From Rummeliibacillus stabekisii (GTDB taxonomy: Bacteria; Bacillota; Bacilli; Bacillales_A; Planococcaceae): a stretch of DNA of 64,000 nt. The DNA lies in the NCBI RefSeq assembly GCF_007988965.1, contig NZ_BJVD01000011.1, forward strand, positions 24,567 to 88,566, written 5' to 3'. The notes below the pieces were generated by a model. That model searched no databases and was not told where the DNA came from. It saw nothing but the letters and a program-made list of their open reading frames with translations. Position 1 is the first letter of the stretch; each line of letters begins with the position of its first letter. Of this stretch, positions 17,380 through 25,536 are shown piece after piece. A program made the translations under genes and the position numbers.

Positions 17380-18036
17380 ATGAGATCTCACTATTATTTA
17401 GGATGGTTTAACGACTTTTTTCCAGAGAATCTGGTCAGGGTGTTGTGTGAGGATATTACTGATAGAAAATCGGTTGTTATGATTAGCTCAAATCCAGACT
17501 TTTTTGAAGAAAATGGCACTGCTGAACGCTCCTGGCTTGACCAGGCGGGCATTATGTTCAATGAATATCATTTAATTAATTATCATGTACAGAAGGAAGA
17601 TGCCCAAACCTTAATTCAAAATGCTTCAGTCATTTTCTTGTTGGGTGGAGATACTCTTAAACAAAATGCTTTTTTGAAGGAATATGAATTGTTGGATGAG
17701 GTTAAAAAAAGCAGTGCCGTTGTGATGGGGGCAAGTGCTGGTGCAATCAACATGTCCGCTAAATGGTTATGCTCGAAAAACTTTGGCTATGAAGTAGAAA
17801 CAAGTTTTGTTTATGATGGAATCGGTCTTGACAATTTCTCTGTTCTATCCCATTTTGATCTTGAAAATAACATTACATTGGTAAAAGACGAACTGTCTCC
17901 CTTATCGGAGAAAATAAATATTTATGCGTCAAACAAAGATTGTGCTGTACGTGTAAAAGGAGATAAAATAGACATTTTAGGCAACGTATTTTTAATTTCC
18001 CACTCTAAGATTCAGAAATTGGATGAGACGCTCTAA
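17380..18036 (+). CDS. Type 1 glutamine amidotransferase-like / peptidase S51 protein
   Basis: A 218-residue protein of the PepE (dipeptidase E) family. The nucleophile elbow GASAGAINMS carries the catalytic Ser in the position where amidotransferases have Cys. FLLGGDT precedes it, as in family S51, and a histidine in LSHFD lies at the expected triad place. Family members cut Asp-X dipeptides or cyanophycin; many Bacillus copies have no proven substrate. AGGGAGG lies upstream of the ATG. Terminators follow downstream. Confidence 0.8.
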   Translation: MRSHYYLGWFNDFFPENLVRVLCEDITDRKSVVMISSNPDFFEENGTAERSWLDQAGIMFNEYHLINYHVQKEDAQTLIQNASVIFLLGGDTLKQNAFLKEYELLDEVKKSSAVVMGASAGAINMSAKWLCSKNFGYEVETSFVYDGIGLDNFSVLSHFDLENNITLVKDELSPLSEKINIYASNKDCAVRVKGDKIDILGNVFLISHSKIQKLDETL

Positions 18037-18260
18037 TGGATATTGCTTGGAAATTGGAGAATTTATTAAAGAACTAATTAGTAGATCATTTACAACTAAC
18101 AAAGTGATTTAGTTGAATAAGCAATAGTAGAAGACGAATAAGAAAATAGACTCTATCTCACTACAAAAGGAACCGAGCCAAGATTTATTAAACCTACCAG
18201 CATCAATGTTTTGTCATATGTACTTCGCACATGCTAAGTGTTAGCGCAACTTATTTTTAA

Positions 18261-18297
18261 AAAAGGCAACTAACCCTTATGGTTGTTGCCCTTTTTA
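18261..18297 (+). terminator. Rho-independent terminator
   Basis: Stem AAAGGCAAC/GTTGCCCTTT with a downstream T-run, after the S51-like gene. Confidence 0.65.
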
Positions 18298-18401
18298 AGG
18301 TATTTTATAAGTGCAGTTTCACAATAAAGAAATTAACCCTGTCGAAACAATAAAACGACAGCTTATTGGCAGAGTGTGCATCCTGACCCTTTTGAGGGCT
18401 T

Positions 18402-18424
18402 ATCTCATTAATTGAGATTTTTTT
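18402..18424 (+). terminator. Short terminator-like hairpin
   Basis: ATCTCA/TGAGAT stem followed by seven Ts. Confidence 0.45.
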
Positions 18425-18509
18425 AGGGTAACAATTAAAATAATGAAATAAAAATACCATCATGAACTAATTAGAAAAAGAGTAATTTCCATAAAAGAGG
18501 GCGTTCATA

Positions 18510-19007
18510 ATAGAAAAGAAAATAGCTAAGACTTTAAAACGAATAGAAGAGGATATTAAAAATGATGACTTGGGGAAAGCAAGGGATAGATTACATGGAT
18601 TAATTTCAACCTTTCCGAATGAATTAGATCTACGTAAAAAGTTAGGAGACATTTATTTTAAATTAAAGTATCCTGCAATGGCTGGCCGATACTGGTATTT
18701 AGAGAAGAATAAGACTCCAGGAATGATAAAAGCGTGTATTGTATTCGAAAACTCCATGGGGAATGACGTTAATAAAATAGCCAGAGCCTTGAAGTATAAA
18801 GGTGACATTGAAATTTTAAAAGGACTGGAATTAGACCCAGAACTATTATCAATACAACATAAAGTAAAAGAAAAAATAATAGAAGAATCAGATGAATCAA
18901 AAGAAGATAACCATAAACCGGTGATTTTCGGTTGCCTATCCATAATGATTTTAATAATTACTTTTACATTAGTTGGAGTCTATACAGTTTTTAATTGGAT
19001 ATTTTAA
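18510..19007 (+). CDS. DUF6584-like protein with C-terminal membrane helix
   Basis: A protein of about 165 residues. The body is helical (ARDRLHGLISTFPNELDLR, LGDIYFKLKYPAMAGRYWYL) and ends in one transmembrane helix (SIMILIITFTLVGVYTVF). A TTG at 18570 gives 145 residues, but the coding frame clearly continues upstream with EKKIAKTLKRIEEDI, which fits the family's N-terminus. No ATG, GTG or TTG exists in that extension. The codon properly spaced from AAGAGGG is ATA at 18507 or 18510, so either an AUA start is used or the start codon has mutated. The function is unknown. Confidence 0.65.
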   Translation: MEKKIAKTLKRIEEDIKNDDLGKARDRLHGLISTFPNELDLRKKLGDIYFKLKYPAMAGRYWYLEKNKTPGMIKACIVFENSMGNDVNKIARALKYKGDIEILKGLELDPELLSIQHKVKEKIIEESDESKEDNHKPVIFGCLSIMILIITFTLVGVYTVFNWIF

Positions 19008-19031
19008 TATGTTTTTTTGTATTTTTTTATG

Positions 19032-19451
19032 TTACCCATCTATCTTATATTTGTTAAACGCTTTAGTGGGCTGTTTACGCTTTTCAAAGATTTCGGTGTC
19101 ATGGTAAGGAGCTTCTAAGTTCTCCCAATTGAATTGATCATCAACGCATGCTACATATAAATCATAGCCTTCACCATCATTTGGGAAAAACACATCTTTT
19201 TTCTCTCCGTATTGAAGCGCTTGAGTAATTTGATCTTGTAGTCTTTGAAGAGCAGCTCGATTACCAACGATATATGCGTTATCATGCCACATTTGTTGAC
19301 CATAAATGTGTAAAGTTTCTTCTTCTTCAAAATATTTTATTGATGCTTCGATTTGCGCAATCATTTTGATAGGTTCATCGTCCGTAATAAACATGTCTTG
19401 GTAAAACGAAGAAAAGCCCTTTGACTGTAGTTTATCTATAAACCGATTCAA
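19032..19451 (-). CDS. Hypothetical protein
   Basis: 139 residues, soluble, mixed alpha/beta. Notable pieces are IYGQQMWHDNAYIVGN, a helix ALQRLQDQITQAL and the acidic PNDGEGYDLYV. I do not recognise a family. The only start is TTG with no ribosome site, so the N-terminus may be lost or the start lies in a weak context. It converges with the DUF6584-like gene, leaving only 24 bp between the stops. Confidence 0.55.
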   Translation of the reverse strand: MNRFIDKLQSKGFSSFYQDMFITDDEPIKMIAQIEASIKYFEEEETLHIYGQQMWHDNAYIVGNRAALQRLQDQITQALQYGEKKDVFFPNDGEGYDLYVACVDDQFNWENLEAPYHDTEIFEKRKQPTKAFNKYKIDG

Positions 19452-19582
19452 TTGTGATTAAATAGAAATATGGAATATTAATATAAAAGAAAAGTAAGAT
19501 AAAGAATCTCGACTTCTTTGGGAGATTTAAACATTAGAATGTGAATATTTTTACTTAATTTTCCATATGCGTAGGGAATATA

Positions 19583-19617
19583 AAAAGAGCATAGCTATTT
19601 CAGCTGTGCTCTTTTTT
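19583..19617. terminator. Rho-independent terminator
   Basis: AAAGAGCA-AGCT and its complement around a short loop, then six Ts. It lies between the hypothetical gene and bdh and can serve the latter on the minus strand. Confidence 0.65.
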
Positions 19618-19647
19618 AGCTTAGATATATATTAATCTCTCAATATA

Positions 19648-20697
19648 TTATTTTTCGCCACTCATCGCAACTAGGATTTTAGATTGAGTTTTGTCGTTCG
19701 TTAACGTTACGAATCCGTTATCAACAATTTCATCTAGTTCAATTTGACTTGTGATGATACCTTGTGGATTTAGTTGGCCAGTGCTCATTGCATCAATTGT
19801 TCTTTGGAAAATTGATGGTGTGTAGACAATGGAAGATAAGATATTTACACCTGTGTTTGTAAGTTGAATTGGATTCCATTCGATAGGTCTTGCAAAAATT
19901 GAGACTATCATCATGTTACCACGTGGTTTAGTTACATCAATAGCTTGTTTAAAAGTAGGAGCAACGCCCGCCACTTCAAAGGATACATCCACCCCGTTAG
20001 CAGCAATTGTACGAACCGCTTCTACAGGGTCTTCTTTGCCTGAGTTAATAACATGTGTTGCACCTAATTCTTTTGCTTTTTCTAATCGACTATCAGATAA
20101 ATCCAATACGATAATTTTGCTTGCGCCTGAAGCTTTAGCAGCAATTACTGTAAACAACCCAATTGGTCCAGCACCGAACACTGCAACTGAATCTCCTAAA
20201 GTAACGCCTGCATCTTTCACAGCTTGTACGGCAACAGCCATTGGTTCTACTAACGCGCCATCTTGTAATGTTAGGTTTTCTGGTAAACGATGTAACGATG
20301 TGACAGGAACATTGGCATATTCCGCAAATCCACCGTCTCCATGCAAACCAATGAAGTTAAACCCATCATAACGATCGACATCTTCATGTTTTTTTCTATA
20401 TGTTAATGTAGGGTTAATTACTACACGGTCTCCAGATTTAAAGTTAGTCACTTTAGAGCCGACTTCTTCAATAATACCAGCAAATTCATGACCCATTGTG
20501 ATTGGGGCCATTTCACCTGTTAAATCAGCTTTCGCATCAACAGGAATGAAGACAGGTCCTTCTTGATACTCATGTAAGTCACTTCCACAAATGCCTGCCC
20601 ATGCTACTTTTACTTTCACTTCATCTTCTCTTAAAGCTCTTAATTCAACCTCTTCAACTCTAATATCTTTTACACCGTGCCAAACTGCCGCTTTCAT
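19648..20697 (-). CDS. 2,3-butanediol dehydrogenase-like zinc alcohol dehydrogenase
   Basis: 349 residues of the medium-chain dehydrogenase family. Catalytic zinc ligands are in CGSDLHEY and GHEFAG. The NAD-binding fold has GAGPIGLFTVIAAK followed by IIVLDLSDSRL. The structural-zinc cysteines usual in many ADHs are absent, as in BdhA-type enzymes of Bacillus, which interconvert acetoin and 2,3-butanediol. The start is the Met of MKAAVWHG, with GGGGGTAA five bases before it; an upstream in-frame ATG lacks a site. It is 18 bp downstream of a GntR regulator on the same strand. The exact sugar or diol substrate is not certain. Confidence 0.82.
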   Translation of the reverse strand: MKAAVWHGVKDIRVEEVELRALREDEVKVKVAWAGICGSDLHEYQEGPVFIPVDAKADLTGEMAPITMGHEFAGIIEEVGSKVTNFKSGDRVVINPTLTYRKKHEDVDRYDGFNFIGLHGDGGFAEYANVPVTSLHRLPENLTLQDGALVEPMAVAVQAVKDAGVTLGDSVAVFGAGPIGLFTVIAAKASGASKIIVLDLSDSRLEKAKELGATHVINSGKEDPVEAVRTIAANGVDVSFEVAGVAPTFKQAIDVTKPRGNMMIVSIFARPIEWNPIQLTNTGVNILSSIVYTPSIFQRTIDAMSTGQLNPQGIITSQIELDEIVDNGFVTLTNDKTQSKILVAMSGEK

Positions 20698-20715
20698 ATA
20701 TATTACCCCCATAAA

Positions 20716-21354
20716 TTAATTAAAATGGTGCCATAATATAACATCTTTAATAGCCATTCGGGCCTTTTCGAAATCCGACAATTCTATACACTTAATAAAG
20801 GTATAAATGGATTCATGATAGGATTCAAGTAGATTCATTTTCCATTTTGTTTGAGCTGCTACATTTGTAACAAATATAGTTTCTTTAAAGAACCGCAGCA
20901 TCGCAATATTTCCTGAAACCTCAAAAAACACTTCTAACAAGTGAGCAAATGAAACAACATATTCATAAATATTCTCAGCTGACTTTTTTTGCTTCATCGA
21001 TTCAAAACGAAGCATTAATTCATTTTGCAAATCGGAATTCCATTTCGGTTTACAACTGGTAAGAGCAAAATTCAAAAGGGAATAAAGGGCTTCCAAATAA
21101 TCCTTCAATTCCTGATCTGAAATAGTCTTTACTCTTACTCCTTTATGTTGTACTTTTTCAACCACACCATCTTTTTGCAAAAGATAAAGAGCCTCTCGGA
21201 CAGGCGCATGACTTACTTGCAGCTCTTTTGCTATTTCTGCTTCTATCAATCGCTGACCTTGGTCATAATAGCCTGAAAATATGCGGAATAATAATTGTTC
21301 AGCTATTTGTTCTGAAATTGTTTTTTTTGAAATTGGATTTTCATTGAACCCCAT
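20716..21354 (-). CDS. GntR family transcriptional regulator (FCD/FadR type)
   Basis: About 212 residues. The N-terminal winged helix has ISEQIAEQLLFRIFSG, IAKELQVSHAPVREAL and VEKVQHKGVRVK. A C-terminal all-helical ligand-binding domain of the FCD type follows. It is the first gene of a two-gene operon with the butanediol dehydrogenase and probably senses a related metabolite. TTGGAG precedes the ATG. A perfect 20-bp palindrome lies about 95 bp upstream. Confidence 0.85.
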   Translation of the reverse strand: MGFNENPISKKTISEQIAEQLLFRIFSGYYDQGQRLIEAEIAKELQVSHAPVREALYLLQKDGVVEKVQHKGVRVKTISDQELKDYLEALYSLLNFALTSCKPKWNSDLQNELMLRFESMKQKKSAENIYEYVVSFAHLLEVFFEVSGNIAMLRFFKETIFVTNVAAQTKWKMNLLESYHESIYTFIKCIELSDFEKARMAIKDVILWHHFN

Positions 21355-21448
21355 CAAACCACTCCAATAAATTTAATCCTTATATTTTAACATAGTTTAA
21401 TGTATAGAGTAGCTAACTAAGAGTGTTATTGATTATGGATTATAAATT

Positions 21449-21468
21449 ATAGATTATCGATAATCTAT
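21449..21468. promoter_or_regulatory. Perfect palindrome upstream of the GntR-bdh operon
   Basis: ATAGATTATC followed directly by its reverse complement. The rest of the 21355-21747 gap is AT-rich and must also hold the divergent promoters. It is the best candidate GntR operator. Confidence 0.5.
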
Positions 21469-21747
21469 GTGTAATACTTTAATATAAAATTTCATTCGAT
21501 ACAATAAAAATGTTTTAAGACTATTTTTTTGGTTAATTTCATTAATTAATGAGGGACTGTAAATAATCGTATGAATTCACTATAAATTCTCATTTATAGT
21601 ATTTTAAATCTATCGTCATGTGTTTATAAGCTATAGAAGTTCACCTTAATAGCATTTGGTTATAGAATTGATATATCTAATGAAAAGAATATAAGCTGTT
21701 TGAGGTTGTGTTAAGGAGAGCAATAAAATTCAGTGAGGGGTGTTGGA

Positions 21748-22230
21748 ATGAGTAAAAGAAATATTGAAATACCTGTACACTGTAAGGGGATTGCAGTGGT
21801 TTTATTGAAGAAGTTTGGTGAGGAATATAAAGTGCTTTTGCTAAAACGAGCGACTTCTATTTTGAAAGATGCATGGTGTTATATTGGCGGGAGTATTGAA
21901 GAAGGCGAGAGTGCTTGGCAATCTGCTTTTAGGGAAATTGAAGAGGAGACTGGGATCACAGAGGTTTTATTATATACTTCAAATAAATTGGATCAATTTT
22001 ACTCACCTTATGAAAACTATATTTATATGGCACCGGTGTTTGTAGGGTATGTGAATGACGACCAGAAAGTAAACTTAAACTATGAACATAGTGAGTATAA
22101 ATGGCTAAGTTTTAATGAAGCACTTGAACAGGTCACCTTACCAGGAAACGATGAAGTACTTACTTTTATTGAAAAGCATTTTGTGAAAAATACTCCCTCT
22201 AAGTTATTGCGTGTAAGAAATTATAAGTAG
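21748..22230 (+). CDS. Nudix hydrolase
   Basis: 160 residues. The Nudix box is complete: GGSIEEGESAWQSAFREI followed by EEETG, matching GX5EX7REUXEEXGU. It hydrolyses nucleoside diphosphate-X compounds; the substrate is unknown. I choose the ATG of MSKRNIEI because GAGGGGTG stands before it; a GTG five codons upstream overlaps that site. Monocistronic. Confidence 0.88.
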   Translation: MSKRNIEIPVHCKGIAVVLLKKFGEEYKVLLLKRATSILKDAWCYIGGSIEEGESAWQSAFREIEEETGITEVLLYTSNKLDQFYSPYENYIYMAPVFVGYVNDDQKVNLNYEHSEYKWLSFNEALEQVTLPGNDEVLTFIEKHFVKNTPSKLLRVRNYK

Positions 22231-22465
22231 ACTCAGAGCGAGATAAGAGAAATTAATTAGTTACTCAGCTCGCGTTATGGCTGAACAAACGGGTCTATTG
22301 TTGGATAGAAATTTTGAGTGATTTCGCCAATTCATTTGAAGGATGATAAAATCATTCAATATATTTTAGAAAATTCATAACTTTATTGAAGAGATACTCA
22401 GGAAATGGTAGAATTCAAAGACTTCTAGTTTAACGCATAACAAACGAACAAAAGGGGTGTTATTC

Positions 22466-22846
22466 ATGATTAACAATGTAGGTCAAATCATGTTGTATGT
22501 AGACGACCAAGACAAGGCAAAGGAGTTTTGGACAGAAAAAGTAGGGTTTAGTGTGATTTCGGAGGAAGATAATGGACAAGGTATGAAATGGATTGAGATT
22601 GCTCCAAACAAGGAAGCTGAAACAAGTATTATCCTCCATAACAAGGAGCTTATTGCGAAAATGTCGCCTGAGTTAAACCTTGGAACACCTTCTTTGATGT
22701 TCTTTTCAAACAACTTCGAAGGACTATATAGCGATTTATCAAACAAACATGTGACAGTCGGAGAAATCGTAAATATGCCATCAGGTAGAGTATTTAATTT
22801 CGCAGATAGTGAAAATAATTACTTTGCTGTAATGGAAAAAAGATAA
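22466..22846 (+). CDS. VOC family protein
   Basis: 126 residues of the glyoxalase/bleomycin-resistance fold: opening VGQIMLYVDDQDKAKEFW, closing RVFNFADSENNYFAV. Such proteins are metal enzymes or drug-binding proteins. GGGGTG lies before the ATG; a GTG three codons upstream is within that site. It ends at a strong terminator. Confidence 0.82.
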   Translation: MINNVGQIMLYVDDQDKAKEFWTEKVGFSVISEEDNGQGMKWIEIAPNKEAETSIILHNKELIAKMSPELNLGTPSLMFFSNNFEGLYSDLSNKHVTVGEIVNMPSGRVFNFADSENNYFAVMEKR

Positions 22847-22851
22847 AAATA

Positions 22852-22903
22852 AAAGAGCTAGTACGAAGAGTATGTTGGATAACTCTTTGGTACTAGCTCT
22901 TTG
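22852..22903. terminator. Terminator with long stem
   Basis: AAAGAGCTAGTAC pairs perfectly with GTACTAGCTCTTT across a 25-base loop. It can serve both the VOC gene and the converging TetR gene. Confidence 0.65.
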
Positions 22904-22922
22904 TTTAACCTTCTATAGAGTG

Positions 22923-23501
22923 TTAGTCAATATAAGGACCATATATAGAAATTTCAATTAAACTGTTCGCCATTTCTTCTGGGCTTGTTTCATAATTTTC
23001 TTTGATCCAAAAGACGATGCTTTCAACATAAGCTCCGGTTACATAAGAGATAATTAAGTCTATCTTTACACGCAGCTTTTTATCCTGTAGCGCGTAATAA
23101 ATACCCTCTGTTATATATTGCTTCATAATTTCTTTTACGCCATTGATAAAAATCGCATCGGGTTGATAAACAAAGAATGTCTCATATGCAATATGCTTCG
23201 CTTGAATATGTTGAAACAACAGCATTAGGTTTTCGGGAATTTCTTTCTTAGGAATCTCAGATAAACGCCTCGGATTTTTAATTGTTAATGCTTTTTTTAA
23301 TTCAGCCAAAACACTTTCATGGATATCAAAGCGAAGTTCTTGGATGTCTTTGTATAATTTATAAAAGGTAGGCCTAGTTACTTCAGCTGTATCACACAGT
23401 TGCTGAATCGTAAACTGGCCTTGTCCTTTTAATTGCAATGTTAAATACGCTTCATGCAATTTTTCTTTTGATTTCAATTGTCTTGGATCTATACGTTTCA
23501 T
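22923..23501 (-). CDS. TetR/AcrR family regulator
   Basis: 192 residues. The DNA-binding part includes FTIQQLCDTAEVTRPTFYKLY near residues 30-50. The C-terminal ligand domain is of the TetR_C_33/YsiA-like type by its general look only. It lies 57 bp downstream of an SDR gene on the same strand; both probably come from one promoter that has a 33-bp palindrome of TetR-operator type. Confidence 0.85.
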   Translation of the reverse strand: MKRIDPRQLKSKEKLHEAYLTLQLKGQGQFTIQQLCDTAEVTRPTFYKLYKDIQELRFDIHESVLAELKKALTIKNPRRLSEIPKKEIPENLMLLFQHIQAKHIAYETFFVYQPDAIFINGVKEIMKQYITEGIYYALQDKKLRVKIDLIISYVTGAYVESIVFWIKENYETSPEEMANSLIEISIYGPYID

Positions 23502-23558
23502 TTATTTATCACCCAATACAATTGTATCACGATTTAATTTGGACTAACCACCTATACA

Positions 23559-24302
23559 TTAAAGAGCAGTCCAACCACCATCAATCACAAGCTCTGCACC
23601 TGTCATAAAGCGTGATTCGTCACTCGCTAAGAATACTACCCCATGTGCCACATCTTCTGGATTACCAAAGTAAGGTAATTGTGTATGCATTTTATAATAT
23701 GGCATTGCATCTTCCATTGATGGAGCAGTCATTGGTGTAACAATAATTCCTGGATGTACAGAGTTTACACGGATTTTGTCTTTACCGTATTCAACAGCAG
23801 CGGATTTTGATAAAGAGCGTAATGCACCTTTTGCTGCTGTGTATGGGCTTGAGCCTGCCATCCCTACAATGCCTCCGATAGAAGAGATGTTAATGACAGA
23901 ACCGCCACCAACTTTTTGCATTTCAGGAATAGCATATTTCATGCCCAATACACAACCGTTTAAGTTAATGTCCATTACCCAGTTCCACTCGTCCATTTCC
24001 ATAGTTGCGAAGTTTTTGCTCATCGCAACGCCTGCATTATTAACAAGTACGTCTACTTTACCGTATAGCTCAACTGTTTTAGCTACAACGGCTTTCCATT
24101 CTTCTTCAGATGCTACATTTTGTTTAATACCATTGATTTCTCCACCAGCTGCTTTCACATCAGCCACTACTTCATTTAATTTTTCTTCATTTAAGTCAGT
24201 CGCTACTACTTTTGCGCCTTCCTTCGCAAATAAACGAGCTTCTGCTGCACCCATACCATTTGCTGCCCCTGTAATAATCGCTACTTTTCCTTGTAATCTC
24301 AT
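23559..24302 (-). CDS. Short-chain dehydrogenase/reductase (SDR)
   Basis: A 247-residue classical SDR. Cofactor motif TGAANGMGAAEA, NNAG in VLVNNAGVA, catalytic Ser in INISSIGG and YTAAK with Tyr and Lys. Asp in VVATDLNEE suggests NAD preference. The C-terminus ELVIDGGWTAL is typical of 3-oxoacyl-ACP-reductase or cyclic-alcohol dehydrogenase types. The substrate is unknown. First gene of the SDR-TetR operon. Confidence 0.88.
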   Translation of the reverse strand: MRLQGKVAIITGAANGMGAAEARLFAKEGAKVVATDLNEEKLNEVVADVKAAGGEINGIKQNVASEEEWKAVVAKTVELYGKVDVLVNNAGVAMSKNFATMEMDEWNWVMDINLNGCVLGMKYAIPEMQKVGGGSVINISSIGGIVGMAGSSPYTAAKGALRSLSKSAAVEYGKDKIRVNSVHPGIIVTPMTAPSMEDAMPYYKMHTQLPYFGNPEDVAHGVVFLASDESRFMTGAELVIDGGWTAL

Positions 24303-24368
24303 TGTCCATACCCTCTTTATTGATAATTTTTTGGATTGTAATAAAGCTAAAGCTTAATACTTTCCTTT

Positions 24369-24401
24369 CAAAACTAATTTACATATTGTAAATTAGTTTT
24401 G
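24369..24401. promoter_or_regulatory. Perfect 15+3+15 palindrome, TetR-type operator
   Basis: Arms CAAAACTAATTTACA and their exact reverse complement around TAT, 67 bp before the SDR start. The core is TTTACA-n3-TGTAAA. Most likely the operator of the TetR regulator at 22923-23501. Confidence 0.75.
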
Positions 24402-24552
24402 ATTTATGAGATACATTTTAGTGTATCAAGTACAAAAAGTAAATGGTAAATATAAACAACTGTTTATTATATAAAATAGTTGTCGATTGAAACATTATTA
24501 CAAGAATGCATAATAGTTAGCGTTTGCTAAATAGAATGCTTTCTTTGTTTTG

Positions 24553-24567
24553 TTTACAACATGTAAA
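24553..24567. promoter_or_regulatory. Second TTTACA-n3-TGTAAA operator
   Basis: The same core (TTTACA-ACA-TGTAAA) recurs 160 bp from the first palindrome, towards the divergent DUF3267 gene. It may place that gene under the same regulator. The rest of 24303-24728 holds no gene I can see. Confidence 0.5.
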
Positions 24568-24728
24568 TGAGTTTTATTTATGATTAGATGAACGAAGGAG
24601 AAAAGCTATTTTCTAAGACTCGGTTAGTTTGTTCTTTTTTAGAAGGAGTAAAGGTATTTTTGAAGAATTATTATAGTAGGTTGGTTTATGAAATTTATCT
24701 ATGGAAATGAAGGGGGGAATGGACGTTT

Positions 24729-25265
24729 ATGATACTATGGTTTCGCCACTTGCCAAGATTAAATATAGATTTAGCAGAGTGGAATCCTTTTATAAAAAAT
24801 AATTGGTTTCGAGAACACTTTATGAAGTTTGTTTATTTACTCCAAATCATTATTCTGCTGATGCCTAACTTTTTTTATATAGGTTTCGGTTCTCTTAATA
24901 TATTCACTCTTTTCTTATTAGGTATATTAATCTTGATCCCTCATGAATTGCTCCACATCATCGTCATAAACAAAAAAGGTAATATAAGCTTAACATTTCG
25001 GGGTGTATTTTTCTGGCTACATACAGATGCCATTTTATCTAAAACTAGATTTTGGATTTTTATGAGTTTCCCCTTGATTGTATTATCAGTAGTGCCTGCT
25101 TTATTCTCATTCCTTGCATCCGGGAATATCAAATCAACTTTATTAATTATCAGCTGGATCAATTTATTGATTTCTGCCGCTGATATTATTAATTCCTTTT
25201 TAATTGCCATTAAGCCAAAGAACTCTATATTTTATAGAGGCTATTACCGCGTGGAAAAGAATTAA
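24729..25265 (+). CDS. DUF3267 putative membrane zincin peptidase
   Basis: 178 residues with about four membrane segments. The HExxH motif is in IPHELLHIIVI (near residue 76), inside a hydrophobic helix, the mark of DUF3267 membrane metalloproteases. A GGGGGG run lies about ten bases before the ATG. The protein may cut a membrane substrate; none is known. It is divergent from the SDR-TetR operon and shares its control region. Confidence 0.75.
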   Translation: MILWFRHLPRLNIDLAEWNPFIKNNWFREHFMKFVYLLQIIILLMPNFFYIGFGSLNIFTLFLLGILILIPHELLHIIVINKKGNISLTFRGVFFWLHTDAILSKTRFWIFMSFPLIVLSVVPALFSFLASGNIKSTLLIISWINLLISAADIINSFLIAIKPKNSIFYRGYYRVEKN

Positions 25266-25292
25266 ATACATAACTCTAGCAGGAGGGTGAAG

Positions 25293-25413
25293 ATGCTAAG
25301 AAGAAGCCCTTCAGAATGGTACGATTAACGAGGAATTATATAACTTGGCGTGGGAAGAAAGAAAAAAGCTAGCAAGTATAATAAAGGATAAAGAATTTGG
25401 ATTAATAGAATGA
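25293..25413 (+). pseudogene. Small frameshifted ORF
   Basis: A good GGAGGGTG site precedes an ATG that stops after 11 codons. In the next frame an ORF continues as ALQNGTINEELYNLAWEE and ends with KDKEFGLIE. Removing one base in the AAGAAGAAG run near 25298-25306 would fuse them into about 40 residues. It may be a decayed small gene; the family is unknown. Confidence 0.3.
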
Positions 25414-25482
25414 CAGAGACTCATAAAGAGTATCTATTAAAGAATGCTAAATTGGATTGTTGAAAGTAGTTTGAAACTCTAA

Positions 25483-25518
25483 AAAGGCAGGGTTGGAGGT
25501 TACTCTTACTCTGCCTTT
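25483..25518. terminator. Terminator
   Basis: AAAGGCAG/CTGCCTTT stem between the DUF3267 region and the converging MATE gene. Confidence 0.55.
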
Positions 25519-25536
25519 ACAAGTATATATATGTTT

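Larger units (their letters stand above)
18037..18509. other. Intergenic region with two terminators
   Basis: This stretch holds two hairpin terminators (18261-18297, 18402-18424) and otherwise AT-rich sequence. I see no gene in it. Confidence 0.5.

Noticed and set aside
19913..20371. 152-codon plus-strand frame opposite the butanediol dehydrogenase
   Set aside because: It is a shadow of the conserved dehydrogenase and has no start signal.
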